Shown here one piece after another: positions 26,947 through 37,913 of a stretch of 64,000 bases of DNA. The translations under genes and the position numbers were made by a program. Location of the stretch: contig NZ_AUGT01000023.1 in assembly GCF_000422805.1 (NCBI RefSeq), forward strand, positions 1 to 64,000, given 5' to 3'. The stretch is from Nocardioides halotolerans DSM 19273. Its GTDB lineage: Bacteria > Actinomycetota > Actinomycetes > Propionibacteriales > Nocardioidaceae. Within the stretch, counting starts at the first letter, position 1; each line of letters starts with the position of its first letter. The notes under the pieces are model-generated. The model made no database searches. It saw nothing but the letters and a program-made list of their open reading frames with translations, and had not been told where the DNA came from.

Positions 26947-27897
26947 TCACGTCCAGCCGCGGCGCTCGCCAAGCCACGCCCAGCAGACCTCGCCCTGCCA
27001 GCGCTGGGCGTCGCGAAGGTACGGCGAGGCCGGCGGCACCGGGTCTCCGGCGCTCTTGAGGAAGTAGCCCGTGACGAGCGCGAGCACGATGTCGACGTGT
27101 TCGGGGGGCACCGCGGAGAGGAGCGGGCTGCGAGCAATCACCGCGGACACGTCGAGGCCGTCGCCGCGCGGCCCGATCAGGAGGAACAGCGAGTCGAGCC
27201 AGGAGGCCCCGACGAACGGCCAGTTCCAGTCGCAGAGCAGCGTCCGGCCGTCCGTGGTGAGGAGGATGTTGTCGTCGCGCACGTCGGTGTGCACGACCGT
27301 CTCGCCCGCCATCGCCTCGACGTACCGGCCGGCCAGGGCCGCGGCCTCGTCGAGGTGCGGGAGCCCGGGCTCGGTGCGGGCCAGCACGTCCCAGTACGCC
27401 GGCCACTCGGCGAACTCCTCCGACGCCGGGGGCAGGTCGAGCCCGGCCGGGGGCGGCGTCAGCACCGGCACGGCGGCGGCGAGCGTGTCGAGGCACGCCT
27501 CGAGCTCCGGCAGCCGCCACGGCCGGCGCGGCTGCCGCGCGTCGACGTACTCGGTCGAGAGGACGAACCAGCCGTCGACGTCAAGGGTCCACAGCAGCCG
27601 CGGGGCCGGGGCCTCGGGCGGCAGCGCGGCCAGCTTGCGCGCCTCCTCGCGGTAGGCCTGCGCGAACATCCGCTGCGCGACGGTCGACGCCGCCTTCACG
27701 AAGTGCCGGCTGCCGTCCTCGCCCTCGAGCACCGAGGCGAACCCCGGGGTGAACCCGCTGTTCTGCGACGTCGCCGAGCGGATCGGCGTCCCGCACCGCT
27801 GCTCGACCGCCTCGCGGACCGTGCGCGGCAGGTGTGACCACTCGAGGCGGCGCGCGGTGCGGCCGTGAGGGATCGGTGAGGCGGGCACGAGCCCCAT
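26947..27897 (-). CDS. Aminoglycoside phosphotransferase (APH) family kinase
   Basis: About 316 residues with the APH/choline-kinase fold. The catalytic loop reads VVHTDVRDDNILL (HxDxxxxN), followed by the metal-binding LLCDWNWP where the DFD-like Asp is kept. FVKAAS in the N-lobe holds the ATP-binding Lys, and EEARKLAAL the paired Glu. The start is uncertain. ATG 27897 has GGGAGG immediately before it, too close for ideal spacing, and the GTG three codons later would be better spaced. The substrate is unknown; chromosomal members often act on metabolites rather than drugs. Confidence 0.8.
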   Translation of the reverse strand: MGLVPASPIPHGRTARRLEWSHLPRTVREAVEQRCGTPIRSATSQNSGFTPGFASVLEGEDGSRHFVKAASTVAQRMFAQAYREEARKLAALPPEAPAPRLLWTLDVDGWFVLSTEYVDARQPRRPWRLPELEACLDTLAAAVPVLTPPPAGLDLPPASEEFAEWPAYWDVLARTEPGLPHLDEAAALAGRYVEAMAGETVVHTDVRDDNILLTTDGRTLLCDWNWPFVGASWLDSLFLLIGPRGDGLDVSAVIARSPLLSAVPPEHVDIVLALVTGYFLKSAGDPVPPASPYLRDAQRWQGEVCWAWLGERRGWT

Positions 27898-27937
27898 CCT
27901 CCCGGCTCGGCGTGCCCTGCGCTCGGGCGGCCTGCGC

Positions 27938-28453
27938 TCAGGCGGCCCAGGGGTACCGGTCCGGAGCCGGGCCGCCGTCCCACAGCCTGCGCAGCAGGCG
28001 CGCCAGCCGGGAGGGGCGCGGGTCGGTGGCACCGGGCCCGGTGACCGACCCGAGGAGCCCGGCTCCGGCCTCGGCACTCGCTGAGCGCGGGTCGTCGAAC
28101 GTCGCCAGGCCCGCGGCGACCGCCACGGACGCCAGCAGCGAGCGCCTCGCCGCGCGTAGCGCGGGGTTGTCCGCCTCGTCGTCGAGCAGCCGGTGCACGC
28201 CCGGCTGGTCGCGCAGCGCCGAGCGCCAGGCCACGGCGACGCTCGCCTCCGGCGTCTCCGCACCCAGCTCGAGGGCGACGTCGATGCGCGAGAGCAGCTG
28301 CCGCGACCAGTGGTCCTGGAGGGCGACGAGCAGCGCGTCGCGGTCGCCGTAGGCCGCGGCCAGCTCGGCGTCCCAGGGGAGGGCGCCGTCGTCCTCGACG
28401 GCCCGCACCACGCGGAGGAGGGTGGAACGGCGGGGGAGGGTCTTGTGGTCCAT
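27938..28453 (-). CDS. Conserved-looking hypothetical protein
   Basis: A 171-residue mostly helical, soluble protein I cannot assign. It starts MDHKTLPRRSTLLRVVRAVEDDGALPWDAELAAAYGDRDALLVALQDHW and contains SRIDVALELG and ending RLARLLRRLWDGGPAPDRYPWAA. There are no membrane segments or signal peptide. It precedes the APH gene on the same strand (40-base gap) and is divergent from the two-component system, with a 140-base intergenic stretch. Confidence 0.6.
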   Translation of the reverse strand: MDHKTLPRRSTLLRVVRAVEDDGALPWDAELAAAYGDRDALLVALQDHWSRQLLSRIDVALELGAETPEASVAVAWRSALRDQPGVHRLLDDEADNPALRAARRSLLASVAVAAGLATFDDPRSASAEAGAGLLGSVTGPGATDPRPSRLARLLRRLWDGGPAPDRYPWAA

Positions 28454-28581
28454 GCTCCGACGCTAGGGAGCGAGCCTCGCTCGATCTGCCGTCGAGGGGC
28501 GGGTCCTGGACCCCCGTCCAGGGGCGGACGCGCGCCGCCCGCCTCCGCCCGCAGTCGGATGTGCGCGGGCGCACGCGGGCC

Positions 28582-28587
28582 TACCCT
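28582..28587 (+). promoter_or_regulatory. -10 hexamer TACCCT of the histidine kinase gene
   Basis: TACCCT ends 6 bases before the GTG at 28594. A perfect dyad GTGCGC-GG-GCGCAC (28561-28574) lies just upstream and could bind a regulator, for example the cognate response regulator. Confidence 0.5.
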
Positions 28588-28593
28588 CGACGG

Positions 28594-29862
28594 GTGGACC
28601 TCCCCACCCGCGCGGTGCCGGCCTTCGTGGTGCGCAGGAAGAAGCGCTGGGTCGCCGACGGGCTCCCCGACTACCCGCTGTGGATCGCCGCCCTCATCGA
28701 CTCCTCGGCGCTGGTCACCGGTGGCGTGGTCGTCGTGCAGCGGCACGACGGCAACCTCGTCCCGGTCATCGGCCTGGCGGCGCTCGCCCTGGTGCCGTGG
28801 GTGGCCGAGCTGTGGACGCACGCGACGACCTGGATCGCGTTCGTCGTCCTCACCGGCGGCTCGGTGCTGGTGCTGATGACGGTCCACCCGGTCGCCTACG
28901 AGTGGGCGCCGTTCCTCCTCATCCTCATGGCCGGGCACGTGACGGCGGTCGCCGGCCTCGGGCGCGGGGTCGTGGTGACGCTCGTCGGCGAGGCCGTGGT
29001 CGTGACGGTCTGGCTGTCGGGCAACCTGGCCGGGCCCGAGGTCGGCATCTGGGCTGCGGGCATCGTCGTCGGCCTCGACATGGGGTTCGTGCTGCGCTCC
29101 CAGCAGCTGCGGCTCGACGCCCAGGCGCGCGAGCACACGACCCGCGAGCGGCAGGCGGTCCTCGAGGAGCGTCACCGCATCGGCCGCGAGGTCCACGACC
29201 TGGTCGCGCACTCGCTGAGCGTCACGCTGCTGCACCTCACGGCGGCCCGGCGCGAGGTCGAGGACGCCGCCGGGCAGGGCGACGTGGCCGGCCTGGACGA
29301 CGCGATGGCCGCGCTGCGCGACGCCGAGCGCGTCGGGCGGCAGGCGATGACCGACATCCGTGGCACCGTCGGCCTCCTCGGGCGCGGCGACGAGCCGGTC
29401 ACCGCGCCGGCGCCGGGGCTCGACGACCTCGCAGGCCTGGTCGCCGACTTCCGCGGCGCCGGCCTCGCCGTGGACTACGCCGCTGAGGGCGACCTCGCGC
29501 AGGTCCCGACCACCACCGCGCTCGGGCTCTACCGCATCGTGCAGGAGTCGCTCGCCAACGTGGCCAAGCACGCCCCGGGAGCGCGGGTGCGAGTGCGTCT
29601 CGACGTCGACGGCGACCCGGGTGAGCTGACCGTCACCAGCGACCTGCCACGCGGGGCCAGGGCCGACACCGGTGGGTCCGGCCTCTCCGGCATGGCCGAG
29701 CGTGCGGCCCAGCTCGGTGCGGGCTTCCGCGCCGGGCCGGTCGACGGTGCGTGGGTCGTCCGGGTGGACCTGCCCCGCGGCGACGCCGGCAGCGACGGCC
29801 GCGTGTGCCCGCTGCCGCGGCTGACCGCGCCGTTCCGCCGCACCGCGCCGGGGCCGGCATGA
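28594..29862 (+). CDS. NarL-type sensor histidine kinase
   Basis: A 422-residue membrane kinase of the HisKA_3 type. Five or so membrane helices (about 27-165) lead through a short coiled coil to the phospho-acceptor His201 in GREVHDLVAHSLS. The ATPase domain follows, with YRIVQESLANVAKHAPGA and the glycine-rich GGSGLSGMAERA. GTG 28594 is chosen because TACCCT lies 6 bases upstream; an earlier GTG (28561) is possible. Its stop overlaps the response-regulator start (ATGA). The stimulus is unknown. Confidence 0.9.
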   Translation: MDLPTRAVPAFVVRRKKRWVADGLPDYPLWIAALIDSSALVTGGVVVVQRHDGNLVPVIGLAALALVPWVAELWTHATTWIAFVVLTGGSVLVLMTVHPVAYEWAPFLLILMAGHVTAVAGLGRGVVVTLVGEAVVVTVWLSGNLAGPEVGIWAAGIVVGLDMGFVLRSQQLRLDAQAREHTTRERQAVLEERHRIGREVHDLVAHSLSVTLLHLTAARREVEDAAGQGDVAGLDDAMAALRDAERVGRQAMTDIRGTVGLLGRGDEPVTAPAPGLDDLAGLVADFRGAGLAVDYAAEGDLAQVPTTTALGLYRIVQESLANVAKHAPGARVRVRLDVDGDPGELTVTSDLPRGARADTGGSGLSGMAERAAQLGAGFRAGPVDGAWVVRVDLPRGDAGSDGRVCPLPRLTAPFRRTAPGPA

Positions 29863-30545
29863 CGGGCGCGACCGGCGGGGGTGACGCGCTGATCCGCGTG
29901 CTCCTCGTCGACGACCAGGAGCTGGTGCGATCCGGGCTGACCCGCATCCTGCGCCGCCGCGACGGGTTCGTGGTCGTGGGGGAGTGCGAGGACGGCGACC
30001 AGGTCGTCGCGGCCGTCGAGGAGCTGCGTCCCGACGTCGTCGTGATGGACCTGCGGATGCGCCGGACGAGCGGGATCGACGCCACGGCGGCCCTCCGCCG
30101 CCGCGCGGACACCCCGCCCGTCCTGGTGCTGACGACCTTCGACGACGACGAGCTGCTGTCGGGAGCGCTCCGCGCCGGCGCGGCCGGGTTCCTGCTCAAG
30201 GACAGCCCGGCAGAAGACGTCGTCCGCGGCGTCGCGGCCGTGGCGGCCGGGCACGCGCTGCTCGACCCGGCCGTCACGTGGCGGGTCCTCGACCGGTTCC
30301 GCGCCAGCCCCGACGCGCCGGCCGCCGTCGCCGGGCCCATCGAGGAGCTCACCGCCCGCGAGCGTGAGGTGCTGGAGCTGATGGGGCGCGGGCTGAGCAA
30401 CGGCGAGATCGCCGCGACCCTGGTCATCTCCGAGGTCACCGTGAAGAGCCACATCGGGAGGATCTTCACCAAGCTCGACCTGCGCGACCGCGCCGCGGCG
30501 ATCGTCTACGCCTTCGACCGCGGCCTGGTCTCCCCGGCGGGGTGA
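29859..30545 (+). CDS. NarL/LuxR-type response regulator
   Basis: 228 residues. The receiver domain has Asp18-Asp19, phospho-acceptor Asp64 in VVMDLRM, Thr92/93 and Lys114 in LLKDS. The LuxR helix-turn-helix is at about 162-225 ([45 protein letters not shown]). Translationally coupled to the kinase by a 4-base overlap, so the two form a cognate pair. The dyad before the kinase start is a candidate target. Confidence 0.93.
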   Translation: MTGATGGGDALIRVLLVDDQELVRSGLTRILRRRDGFVVVGECEDGDQVVAAVEELRPDVVVMDLRMRRTSGIDATAALRRRADTPPVLVLTTFDDDELLSGALRAGAAGFLLKDSPAEDVVRGVAAVAAGHALLDPAVTWRVLDRFRASPDAPAAVAGPIEELTAREREVLELMGRGLSNGEIAATLVISEVTVKSHIGRIFTKLDLRDRAAAIVYAFDRGLVSPAG

Positions 30546-30590
30546 CGGCGCGGCGCGGTCGAGGCGCTCAGGAATCGGACCGCCGCGCCG
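30546..30590 (+). terminator. Hairpin between response regulator and lepA
   Basis: Arms CGGCGCGGCG (30546-30555) and CGCCGCGCCG (30581-30590) pair perfectly around a 25-base loop, directly after the response-regulator stop. There is no T-tract. Confidence 0.5.
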
Positions 30591-30648
30591 CCCGTGGGAG
30601 GATTGGGAGTCCCCTTCCGCACCATCCCGAGAGCGAGCCGAGAGTCCC

Positions 30649-32505
<1,857 letters not shown>

Positions 32506-32621
32506 CCGCGGCCAGTCACCTCCGCCTCATCCGGGCGCTGCTGTCACACCCGTCACAGGCGTACGCCGCTCGGCCGGCGCCACCCCGCGTGGCCAGCGCA
32601 AACGCTCTCCCAAAGAGGGGA

Positions 32622-32627
32622 TATCCT
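32622..32627 (+). promoter_or_regulatory. -10 hexamer TATCCT upstream of the coiled-coil gene
   Basis: TATCCT followed after two bases by a strong hairpin (32630-32657) that would lie at the very 5' end of the transcript. The rest of the 220-base gap between lepA and the next gene shows nothing else. Confidence 0.4.
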
Positions 32628-32629
32628 GA

Positions 32630-32657
32630 ACCGGAGCTGCCCTCGACCAGCTCCGGT
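32630..32657. repeat. Palindrome ACCGGAGCTG/CAGCTCCGGT
   Basis: Perfect 10-base arms (32630-32639 and 32648-32657) around an 8-base loop. The 3' half plus the following CAGGC resembles in form the widespread CCTGAGCTTGTCGAAGG-type intergenic repeat. It may be a repeat, a lepA terminator or a 5'-leader hairpin. Confidence 0.5.
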
Positions 32658-32727
32658 CAGGCATTGTGGGGGCGTCTCGGGTGTCGGCTTGTGGGGAGCC
32701 GGCGACGGAGCACAGGGGGAACGGCTG

Positions 32728-33864
32728 ATGGAGCCGAACGACGCTGCCAGCACGAGCGCACGCGCGCAGGAGCTGCGCGCCAGCCTGGGCGCACGGCGTG
32801 AGGTGGAGGCCATGCTGGCCGAGGCCAGCGCGACCCGCGAGGCCGCGGTCGCCGACGCCGACGCGATCATCGAGGAGGCGCAGCAGGTCTCCGACCAGCT
32901 GCTGCGCGAGAGCCGCGCCGACGCCGAGCGCACGACCAGCGAGGCCCGCGTGCGTGCCGAGGGGGTCGTGGCCCGCGCCCGCGAGGAGGCCGAGGAGATC
33001 ACCCGGCAGGCCCGCGCCGCCGCCGACGCCGTACGCGCTCGCGCCGAGGCCCAGGTCGAGGAGCACCGCAAGCGGGTCCGGGCCGAGCTCACCGAGCAGG
33101 TCACGCGCGAGGTCACCGAGCAGAGCCGGCGCGAGCTCACCCGGCTCCACGAGCGGCAGCAGTCGATGATCGGCGACATCGAGGCGTCGGTGCGCATCCT
33201 CGGCGTCTCGATGGAGGCCGCGACCGCCAACATCTCGGAGATGCTGGGCGCGCTCGACTCGCTGCGCGCCCACTCCACCGAGTCGCTGGGCGACGCGACC
33301 ACCTCGCTGACCCCGGCCCGCCACGCGGAGGCGGGCGACGACCGGCCGGACGACCTCGAGGCCCACGCTGGCGACGACGACGGGGCGGACGAGACCCGGG
33401 CCGGGACCCGGGACGAGACCGAGGACGAGACCGACGAGGCCGACGACGAGGCCGACGACGGTCAACCGGCCTCCGGCCGGACCGTCCGGTCCGGTCACCT
33501 CGTCGACGCCCTCGCGGACCTCGACGAGAGGGTCGCCGACGACGACGACCCGCCGCTGACCGCGACCGAGGCCTTCCTCCGCTCGGCCCACATCGACCAC
33601 GGCGACCCGCCCCTCCCGCCGACCGACGACAGCGACATCGGGGCCCGCTACGCCCGCGACGCCATGCGCGCCACGGCCCGCGCGCGCAGCCGGCGCGACG
33701 AGGAGACGCTCGAGGTCCTGCCCGAGCGCGAGGTCGAGCGGCGTCCCAGCCGCAGCGGCAAGCCCGGGCCCGACGAGCGCGTGACCGACGCAGACCAGGA
33801 CGACGCCGGCGAGGACACCGACGCCGGCAAGCCGCTCGGCTGGCTGTTCCGGTCCTCGTCCTAG
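32728..33864 (+). CDS. DivIVA-like long coiled-coil protein
   Basis: A 378-residue cytoplasmic protein. Residues about 10-140 form a long Ala/Glu/Arg coiled coil (ELRASLGARREVEAMLAEASATREAAV...), similar in style to DivIVA/Wag31 or Scy-like polar scaffolds. A second helical stretch (LHERQQSMIGDIEASVRILGVSMEAA) reaches about 175. The rest is disordered with a very acidic tract (about 210-255, DETEDETDEADDEADD) and a C-terminal LGWLFRSSS. AGGGGGA precedes ATG 32728. It heads the polysaccharide locus, 32 bases before the next gene. A role in positioning the export machinery is a guess. Confidence 0.7.
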   Translation: MEPNDAASTSARAQELRASLGARREVEAMLAEASATREAAVADADAIIEEAQQVSDQLLRESRADAERTTSEARVRAEGVVARAREEAEEITRQARAAADAVRARAEAQVEEHRKRVRAELTEQVTREVTEQSRRELTRLHERQQSMIGDIEASVRILGVSMEAATANISEMLGALDSLRAHSTESLGDATTSLTPARHAEAGDDRPDDLEAHAGDDDGADETRAGTRDETEDETDEADDEADDGQPASGRTVRSGHLVDALADLDERVADDDDPPLTATEAFLRSAHIDHGDPPLPPTDDSDIGARYARDAMRATARARSRRDEETLEVLPEREVERRPSRSGKPGPDERVTDADQDDAGEDTDAGKPLGWLFRSSS

Positions 33865-33896
33865 CGGGTCGCGACCGCGACCGGACCGGCTGACCC

Positions 33897-35288
33897 GTGA
33901 GCGTGCCGGTGGCCACGCGCCCGGACGCCCGGTCGCTCCCGGTCACCCGGCCGCGCGGCCGGACGGCGTTCCTCCTCCCGCTCCCCGTCGCTGCCGCGGT
34001 CGGCCTCGAGGCGGGCGCGTCGCCCCAGGCGACCCTCACCGTGGTCGCGGCCGCGGTCTCCGCGGTCGTGCTGGTGGCCAGGGTCGAGTGGGCGGCCCTG
34101 GCGGTGGTGGCCACGGGCGTCTTCGAGGGCTACCTCGACCTCGTCTCGCCGTGGGCGACCGACTGGCTCGCCGCGGTGCTGCTGGTCTCGTGGGCGGTCC
34201 GGCGCGCGCAGGGACCGCTGCACCCGCACCGGGTGGTCGCGCTCGGCGTCCCGGTCGCGGCGCTCGGGCTGGCACTCGGCGCGGCCTTCGTGGCGCACCC
34301 CCTGGGGAGCGACGGTGCCCGGACCTGCGCCACCTACGCCGAGCTCGCGCTCGTGGCCCTCGTGCTCGCCGACGTGCTGTGCGGGCCGCTCGACCCACGC
34401 CGGGCCGCCCGCCTCTACGTGCTCTCGTGCGTCGCGGCCTCGGTGTGCGGGATCGTCACCGCCGTCCTCACCGAGCGGCACCGCGTGGTCGGGCCGGTCG
34501 AGAGCGTCGACACGATGGCCTTCTTCCTCGTCGCGGCCCTGCCGCTGGTCGGCACCCTGCGCACCCGCCCCGACCAGCGCGCCTGGCGGGTGTGGACGTG
34601 CCTCGCCGTCATCGTGGTCGCCGGCGTCGGCACCCAGTCGAGGGCGGCGTTCGTCGCGCTGGTCGTGATGGTCGTGCTCGCCGTCCTCACCGGCGCGCTC
34701 GCGCTGCGCCACGCCGGCGCGCTGCTGGCGCTGGTCACGACCGGGGTCGCGCTCGTCGTGGCCGTGCTGCCCGTGTCGGTCAGCGAGGTGCTGGCCGACC
34801 CGCACCGCTACTCCGACTCCAACATCGCCGAGCGCAACGACGTGCGCCGCGCGGCGCTCGAGATGACGAGAGCCGCGCCCGTGCTCGGCCTCGGCCCGGG
34901 CTCCTTCGCGCTGTTCCACCAGGACTACCGCCACGACGGCGACGGCCTCGGCGAGCGCGAGCTCGACACCGCCTACAGCACCCTGCTCGAGAGCTCGGCC
35001 GAGCTCGGCGTGCTCGGCACCGCGGCCCTCTACGCCGGGTGGCTGGTGCCGGCCGTCGGCGCGCACCGGCGCCGGCGGCGCCACCGGTCGCAGCTGACCT
35101 CGGCCGTGCTGCTCGCCCTCGCCGGCCTCCTCACCGCGTCCCTGCTGGAGTCGGAGCAGTTCGTCCTGCCCCTGTGGTTCGTGGCCGCGATGGCGCTGGC
35201 GGTGGGCCGACCGCCGCTCCCGCGGCGTCCGCTGTTCGCGGTGGAGCCGGGCGAGGGGTCGTCTGGACAGGTCGGGCCCAGATCGTGA
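33897..35288 (+). CDS. O-antigen ligase/Wzy-like membrane protein
   Basis: A 463-residue protein with about ten to twelve membrane helices, of the WaaL/Wzy/TuaE superfamily that polymerises or transfers lipid-linked glycans. The Wzy_C-like core includes TQSRAAFVALVVMVVLAVL. It also includes the external loop DPHRYSDSNIAERNDVRRAALEMTRAAPVLGLGPGSFALFHQDY, whose Arg and the GxGxGxF pattern are typical. GTG start shortly after the coiled-coil gene. It stands with Wzz, GT4 and a sugar-transferase homologue, so polymerisation of a surface polysaccharide is likely. Confidence 0.82.
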   Translation: MSVPVATRPDARSLPVTRPRGRTAFLLPLPVAAAVGLEAGASPQATLTVVAAAVSAVVLVARVEWAALAVVATGVFEGYLDLVSPWATDWLAAVLLVSWAVRRAQGPLHPHRVVALGVPVAALGLALGAAFVAHPLGSDGARTCATYAELALVALVLADVLCGPLDPRRAARLYVLSCVAASVCGIVTAVLTERHRVVGPVESVDTMAFFLVAALPLVGTLRTRPDQRAWRVWTCLAVIVVAGVGTQSRAAFVALVVMVVLAVLTGALALRHAGALLALVTTGVALVVAVLPVSVSEVLADPHRYSDSNIAERNDVRRAALEMTRAAPVLGLGPGSFALFHQDYRHDGDGLGERELDTAYSTLLESSAELGVLGTAALYAGWLVPAVGAHRRRRRHRSQLTSAVLLALAGLLTASLLESEQFVLPLWFVAAMALAVGRPPLPRRPLFAVEPGEGSSGQVGPRS

Positions 35289-35294
35289 GTTTTG

Positions 35295-35313
35295 CGGCGC
35301 CCGGGCCGCGCCG
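35295..35313. promoter_or_regulatory. GC hairpin after the O-antigen ligase gene
   Basis: CGGCGC (35295-35300) pairs with GCGCCG (35308-35313) around a 7-base centre, right after the ligase stop. The remaining 160 bases before the Wzz gene hold no other clear signal, though GAATACT near 35397 could be a -10. Confidence 0.35.
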
Positions 35314-35474
35314 TCGCAATCATGGCCTCGGCGGTGGTGCGTCCTGTGCGCAACGCGGGGGGCGCTGCCGCAATGGGGTACGTGGGGTCAGGACGTGAAT
35401 ACTGACGCCACACGACGGCCAGGTGCTCAGGGGGGTCTGCGCACCGGCCGTCTGAGCAAAGCGTGGGGACATCG

Positions 35475-36761
35475 ATGGACGTGCGCGACGTGGGGGTGGC
35501 GCTCTGGCGCCAGCGACCGCTTGTCGTGTTGATCCTGGTGATCACCGGCGGCGCCGTCGCAGCCGGGATCCTGCTTGCCCCGAAGTCGTACGCCGCGACG
35601 GCGACCATCAGCGCCGCGGAGGCGCCGGGGGTGGCCGTCACCGACGATCCCGACGCGTTGCGCGCCACCCTGGCGGAGCTCGCCAGCTCCCGGGGGGTGG
35701 TCGACGAGGTCCGGTCCCGGACCTCGACCGACCGGAGCGTGGCGCAGCTGCGTCGCTCCATCCAGGGCGACTGGGTCCGGGGCACGATCCTCGTGCGGAT
35801 CACCGTCGAGGATCGTGACCCGGACACCGCGGCCGCCCTCGCGAACGCCGTGGCGGCGGTGCTGGTCGGCGGTGGCGTGGTCGGCGACGTCGCCGGCCCG
35901 TCGCTCGACCGCGCGCTCGTGCTCACGGCCAGCGACCCCGCCGACCCGCCGGGCACCTTCAGCAGCCCGGACCTGCGCCTCGCGCTGGGTCTGGGCGTGC
36001 TCCTCGCGGTCGGCCTCGCGACCACGGCCGCGGTCTGGCGCGACCGGCGCACCCACACCGTCGACGACGCCGCGGCAGTCGAGGAGGCCGCGACCGCACC
36101 CCTGCTGGCGCACCTGACGCCGCCCAGCGACCTGACCACCATGCCGGCGCTGCACCCGGGCACCGGCGAGGCCGACCTGTTCCGCCACCTCCGGCTCGCC
36201 CTGGAGGCGCAGGCCGAGGCCGGCTCACCACGCGTCGTGGTCGCCGGCATCACCCACGGCGACGTGAACATCTGGATCGGCGCCAACGTCGCGCTCGCGC
36301 TGGCCGGCACCGACCACCGGGTGCTGCTGGTCGACGGCCGGATGGGCGACCGCTTCGGGACCCCGGTGGAGGACGCGCCCGACACGCCCGGTCTCTACGA
36401 CGTCCTGCTCGGTGCGGACCTCGAGACCGCGATGAGCCCCGGGCCGGTGGACCTGCTGGAGGTGCTGCCGGCCGGCACCTACGGCAGCGCCGAGGTGCCC
36501 GACCTGATCGCGCAGCGCTTCGTGAGCGTCATGGACTCCGCGGCGAGCGAGTTCGACAACATCGTGGTGATCGGCCCGCCGCTCGACGTCTCCGACGACT
36601 CGCGCGCGATGGCCGTGGACAGCTCGATCGTGCTCGCACTGGTGGAGGGCTCCGTCTCGGCCAGCGCCCTGCGCCAGCACGCCGACCGCATCCGCGCGGT
36701 GGGCGCGCGGCTGCTCGGCGTCGTCCTCGTCGCGAAGCAGCCCGAGCGGGCGGTGGCCTAG
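35475..36761 (+). CDS. Wzz-type chain-length protein fused to a degenerate BY-kinase domain
   Basis: 428 residues. The N-terminal Wzz domain has membrane helices at about 16-36 and 168-187 flanking an external helical region. The cytoplasmic C-terminal part (about 230-425) has the P-loop fold of bacterial tyrosine kinases (CpsD/EpsB). Its Walker A region reads GITHGDVNIWIGANVALAL in place of a GEGKST-type loop. Walker A' is LLVDGRM instead of LLVDADxR, the Walker B equivalent is VVIGPPL instead of IIDTPP, and there is no C-terminal Tyr cluster. It is therefore probably an inactive regulator. ATG 35475 has GTGGGGAC upstream; a GTG at 35463 is an alternative. Confidence 0.82.
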   Translation: MDVRDVGVALWRQRPLVVLILVITGGAVAAGILLAPKSYAATATISAAEAPGVAVTDDPDALRATLAELASSRGVVDEVRSRTSTDRSVAQLRRSIQGDWVRGTILVRITVEDRDPDTAAALANAVAAVLVGGGVVGDVAGPSLDRALVLTASDPADPPGTFSSPDLRLALGLGVLLAVGLATTAAVWRDRRTHTVDDAAAVEEAATAPLLAHLTPPSDLTTMPALHPGTGEADLFRHLRLALEAQAEAGSPRVVVAGITHGDVNIWIGANVALALAGTDHRVLLVDGRMGDRFGTPVEDAPDTPGLYDVLLGADLETAMSPGPVDLLEVLPAGTYGSAEVPDLIAQRFVSVMDSAASEFDNIVVIGPPLDVSDDSRAMAVDSSIVLALVEGSVSASALRQHADRIRAVGARLLGVVLVAKQPERAVA

Positions 36762-36764
36762 GTC

Positions 36765-37913
36765 GTGTCTCTCAGAGACCAGCAGATCCCGACCAACCGT
36801 CGGCTGCACGTCCTCCACGTGTCCGCGCCGACGCGTGGCGGCGTCGCCACGGTCGTGACGCGCTACGTGCGCGACCAGGTCGAGCGCGGGTGGAACGTCA
36901 CCGTCGCCTGCCCCTCGCGCGGCGACCTGGGCTACGCCGCCCGCGAGGCCGGTGCCGCCGTGCGGTGGTGGCGGGCCGACCCCCACGACAGCACGCTGCC
37001 CGGCGCCGTCGCCCGCCTGAGACGGATCGTGAGCGAGACCAAGCCGGACGTCGTGCACCTGCACAGCGGCAAGGCCGGGCTGGCCGGGCGCCTGGTGGTG
37101 CGCGACCGGATCCCCACGGTCTTCCAGCCGCACGCCTGGGCCTTCCTCGCTCACCGCAGCGGCGTGCGGAGCGCCTCGCTGCGGTGGGAGCGGTACGCCG
37201 CCCGGTGGGCCACCGAGCTCGTCTGCGTGAGCACCACCGAGCGGCAGCTCGGCGAGAGCCTCGGCATCCACGCGCCCACGACCGTGGTCCTCAACGGAGT
37301 CGACCTCGCGGAGTTCCGCCCGGCCGGACCCCGCGACCGCATCCACGCCCGCAAGCTGCTCGGCCTCGACGACGTGCCGACCGTGCTGTGCGTCGGCGAG
37401 CTCGTCGTGCAGAAGGGCCAGCAGGACCTCATCACCGACTGGCCGGCGATCCGCGCCCGGGTGCCGGGGGCCGAGCTGCTCTTCCTCGGCGACGGCGCCG
37501 ACCGGCTGGCGCTCGAGAGGCTGGCGGAGGGGCTCGACGGGGTGACCTTCGTCGGGTCGCGCACCGACGTGCCGCTGTGGATGGCGGCGGCCGACGTCGT
37601 GGTGGTCCCGTCGCGGTGGGACGGGATGGCGCTGGTGCCCCTCGAGGCGATGGCCTGCGCGCGCAGCGTCGTCGCGACCGACGTCAACGGCGTCGTCGAG
37701 AGCGTGCCGCCCGACGCGGGGGCGGTCGTTCCGCTGGACGACCCGGCGTTGCTGGTCGAGGCAGTGGTCGAGCGGCTCGAGAACCCCACGCTCGCCGAGG
37801 AGGAGGGCTGGCGCGGCCGCTCCCACGTCGAGTCGCAGCACGACGCGACGACGTCAGCGCGTGAGCTGGCCCGCGTCTACCTGCGTCTCGTTGGGGCGCG
37901 GCGGGGTCGCTGA
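36765..37913 (+). CDS. GT4-family glycosyltransferase
   Basis: A 382-residue GT-B fold glycosyltransferase. The N-terminus LHVLHVSAPTRGGVATVVTRY is typical of GT4 acceptor domains. The C-terminal donor domain shows VLCVGELVVQKGQQDLI, LLFLGDGADR, VTFVGSRTDVPLWMAAADVVVVPSRWDGMALVPLEAMAC with the GT4 E-x7-E-like region (Glu in PLEAMA). It starts 3 bases after the Wzz-like gene, so it is in the same operon. The donor sugar is unknown. Its last 60 bases overlap the convergent sugar-transferase gene. Confidence 0.9.
   Translation: MSLRDQQIPTNRRLHVLHVSAPTRGGVATVVTRYVRDQVERGWNVTVACPSRGDLGYAAREAGAAVRWWRADPHDSTLPGAVARLRRIVSETKPDVVHLHSGKAGLAGRLVVRDRIPTVFQPHAWAFLAHRSGVRSASLRWERYAARWATELVCVSTTERQLGESLGIHAPTTVVLNGVDLAEFRPAGPRDRIHARKLLGLDDVPTVLCVGELVVQKGQQDLITDWPAIRARVPGAELLFLGDGADRLALERLAEGLDGVTFVGSRTDVPLWMAAADVVVVPSRWDGMALVPLEAMACARSVVATDVNGVVESVPPDAGAVVPLDDPALLVEAVVERLENPTLAEEEGWRGRSHVESQHDATTSARELARVYLRLVGARRGR

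Noticed and set aside
26947..29571. A minus-strand frame extending the APH-like gene to 874 codons
   Set aside because: The extension crosses the 27938-28453 gene and the oppositely oriented histidine kinase; only the part from about 27897 has the kinase fold.
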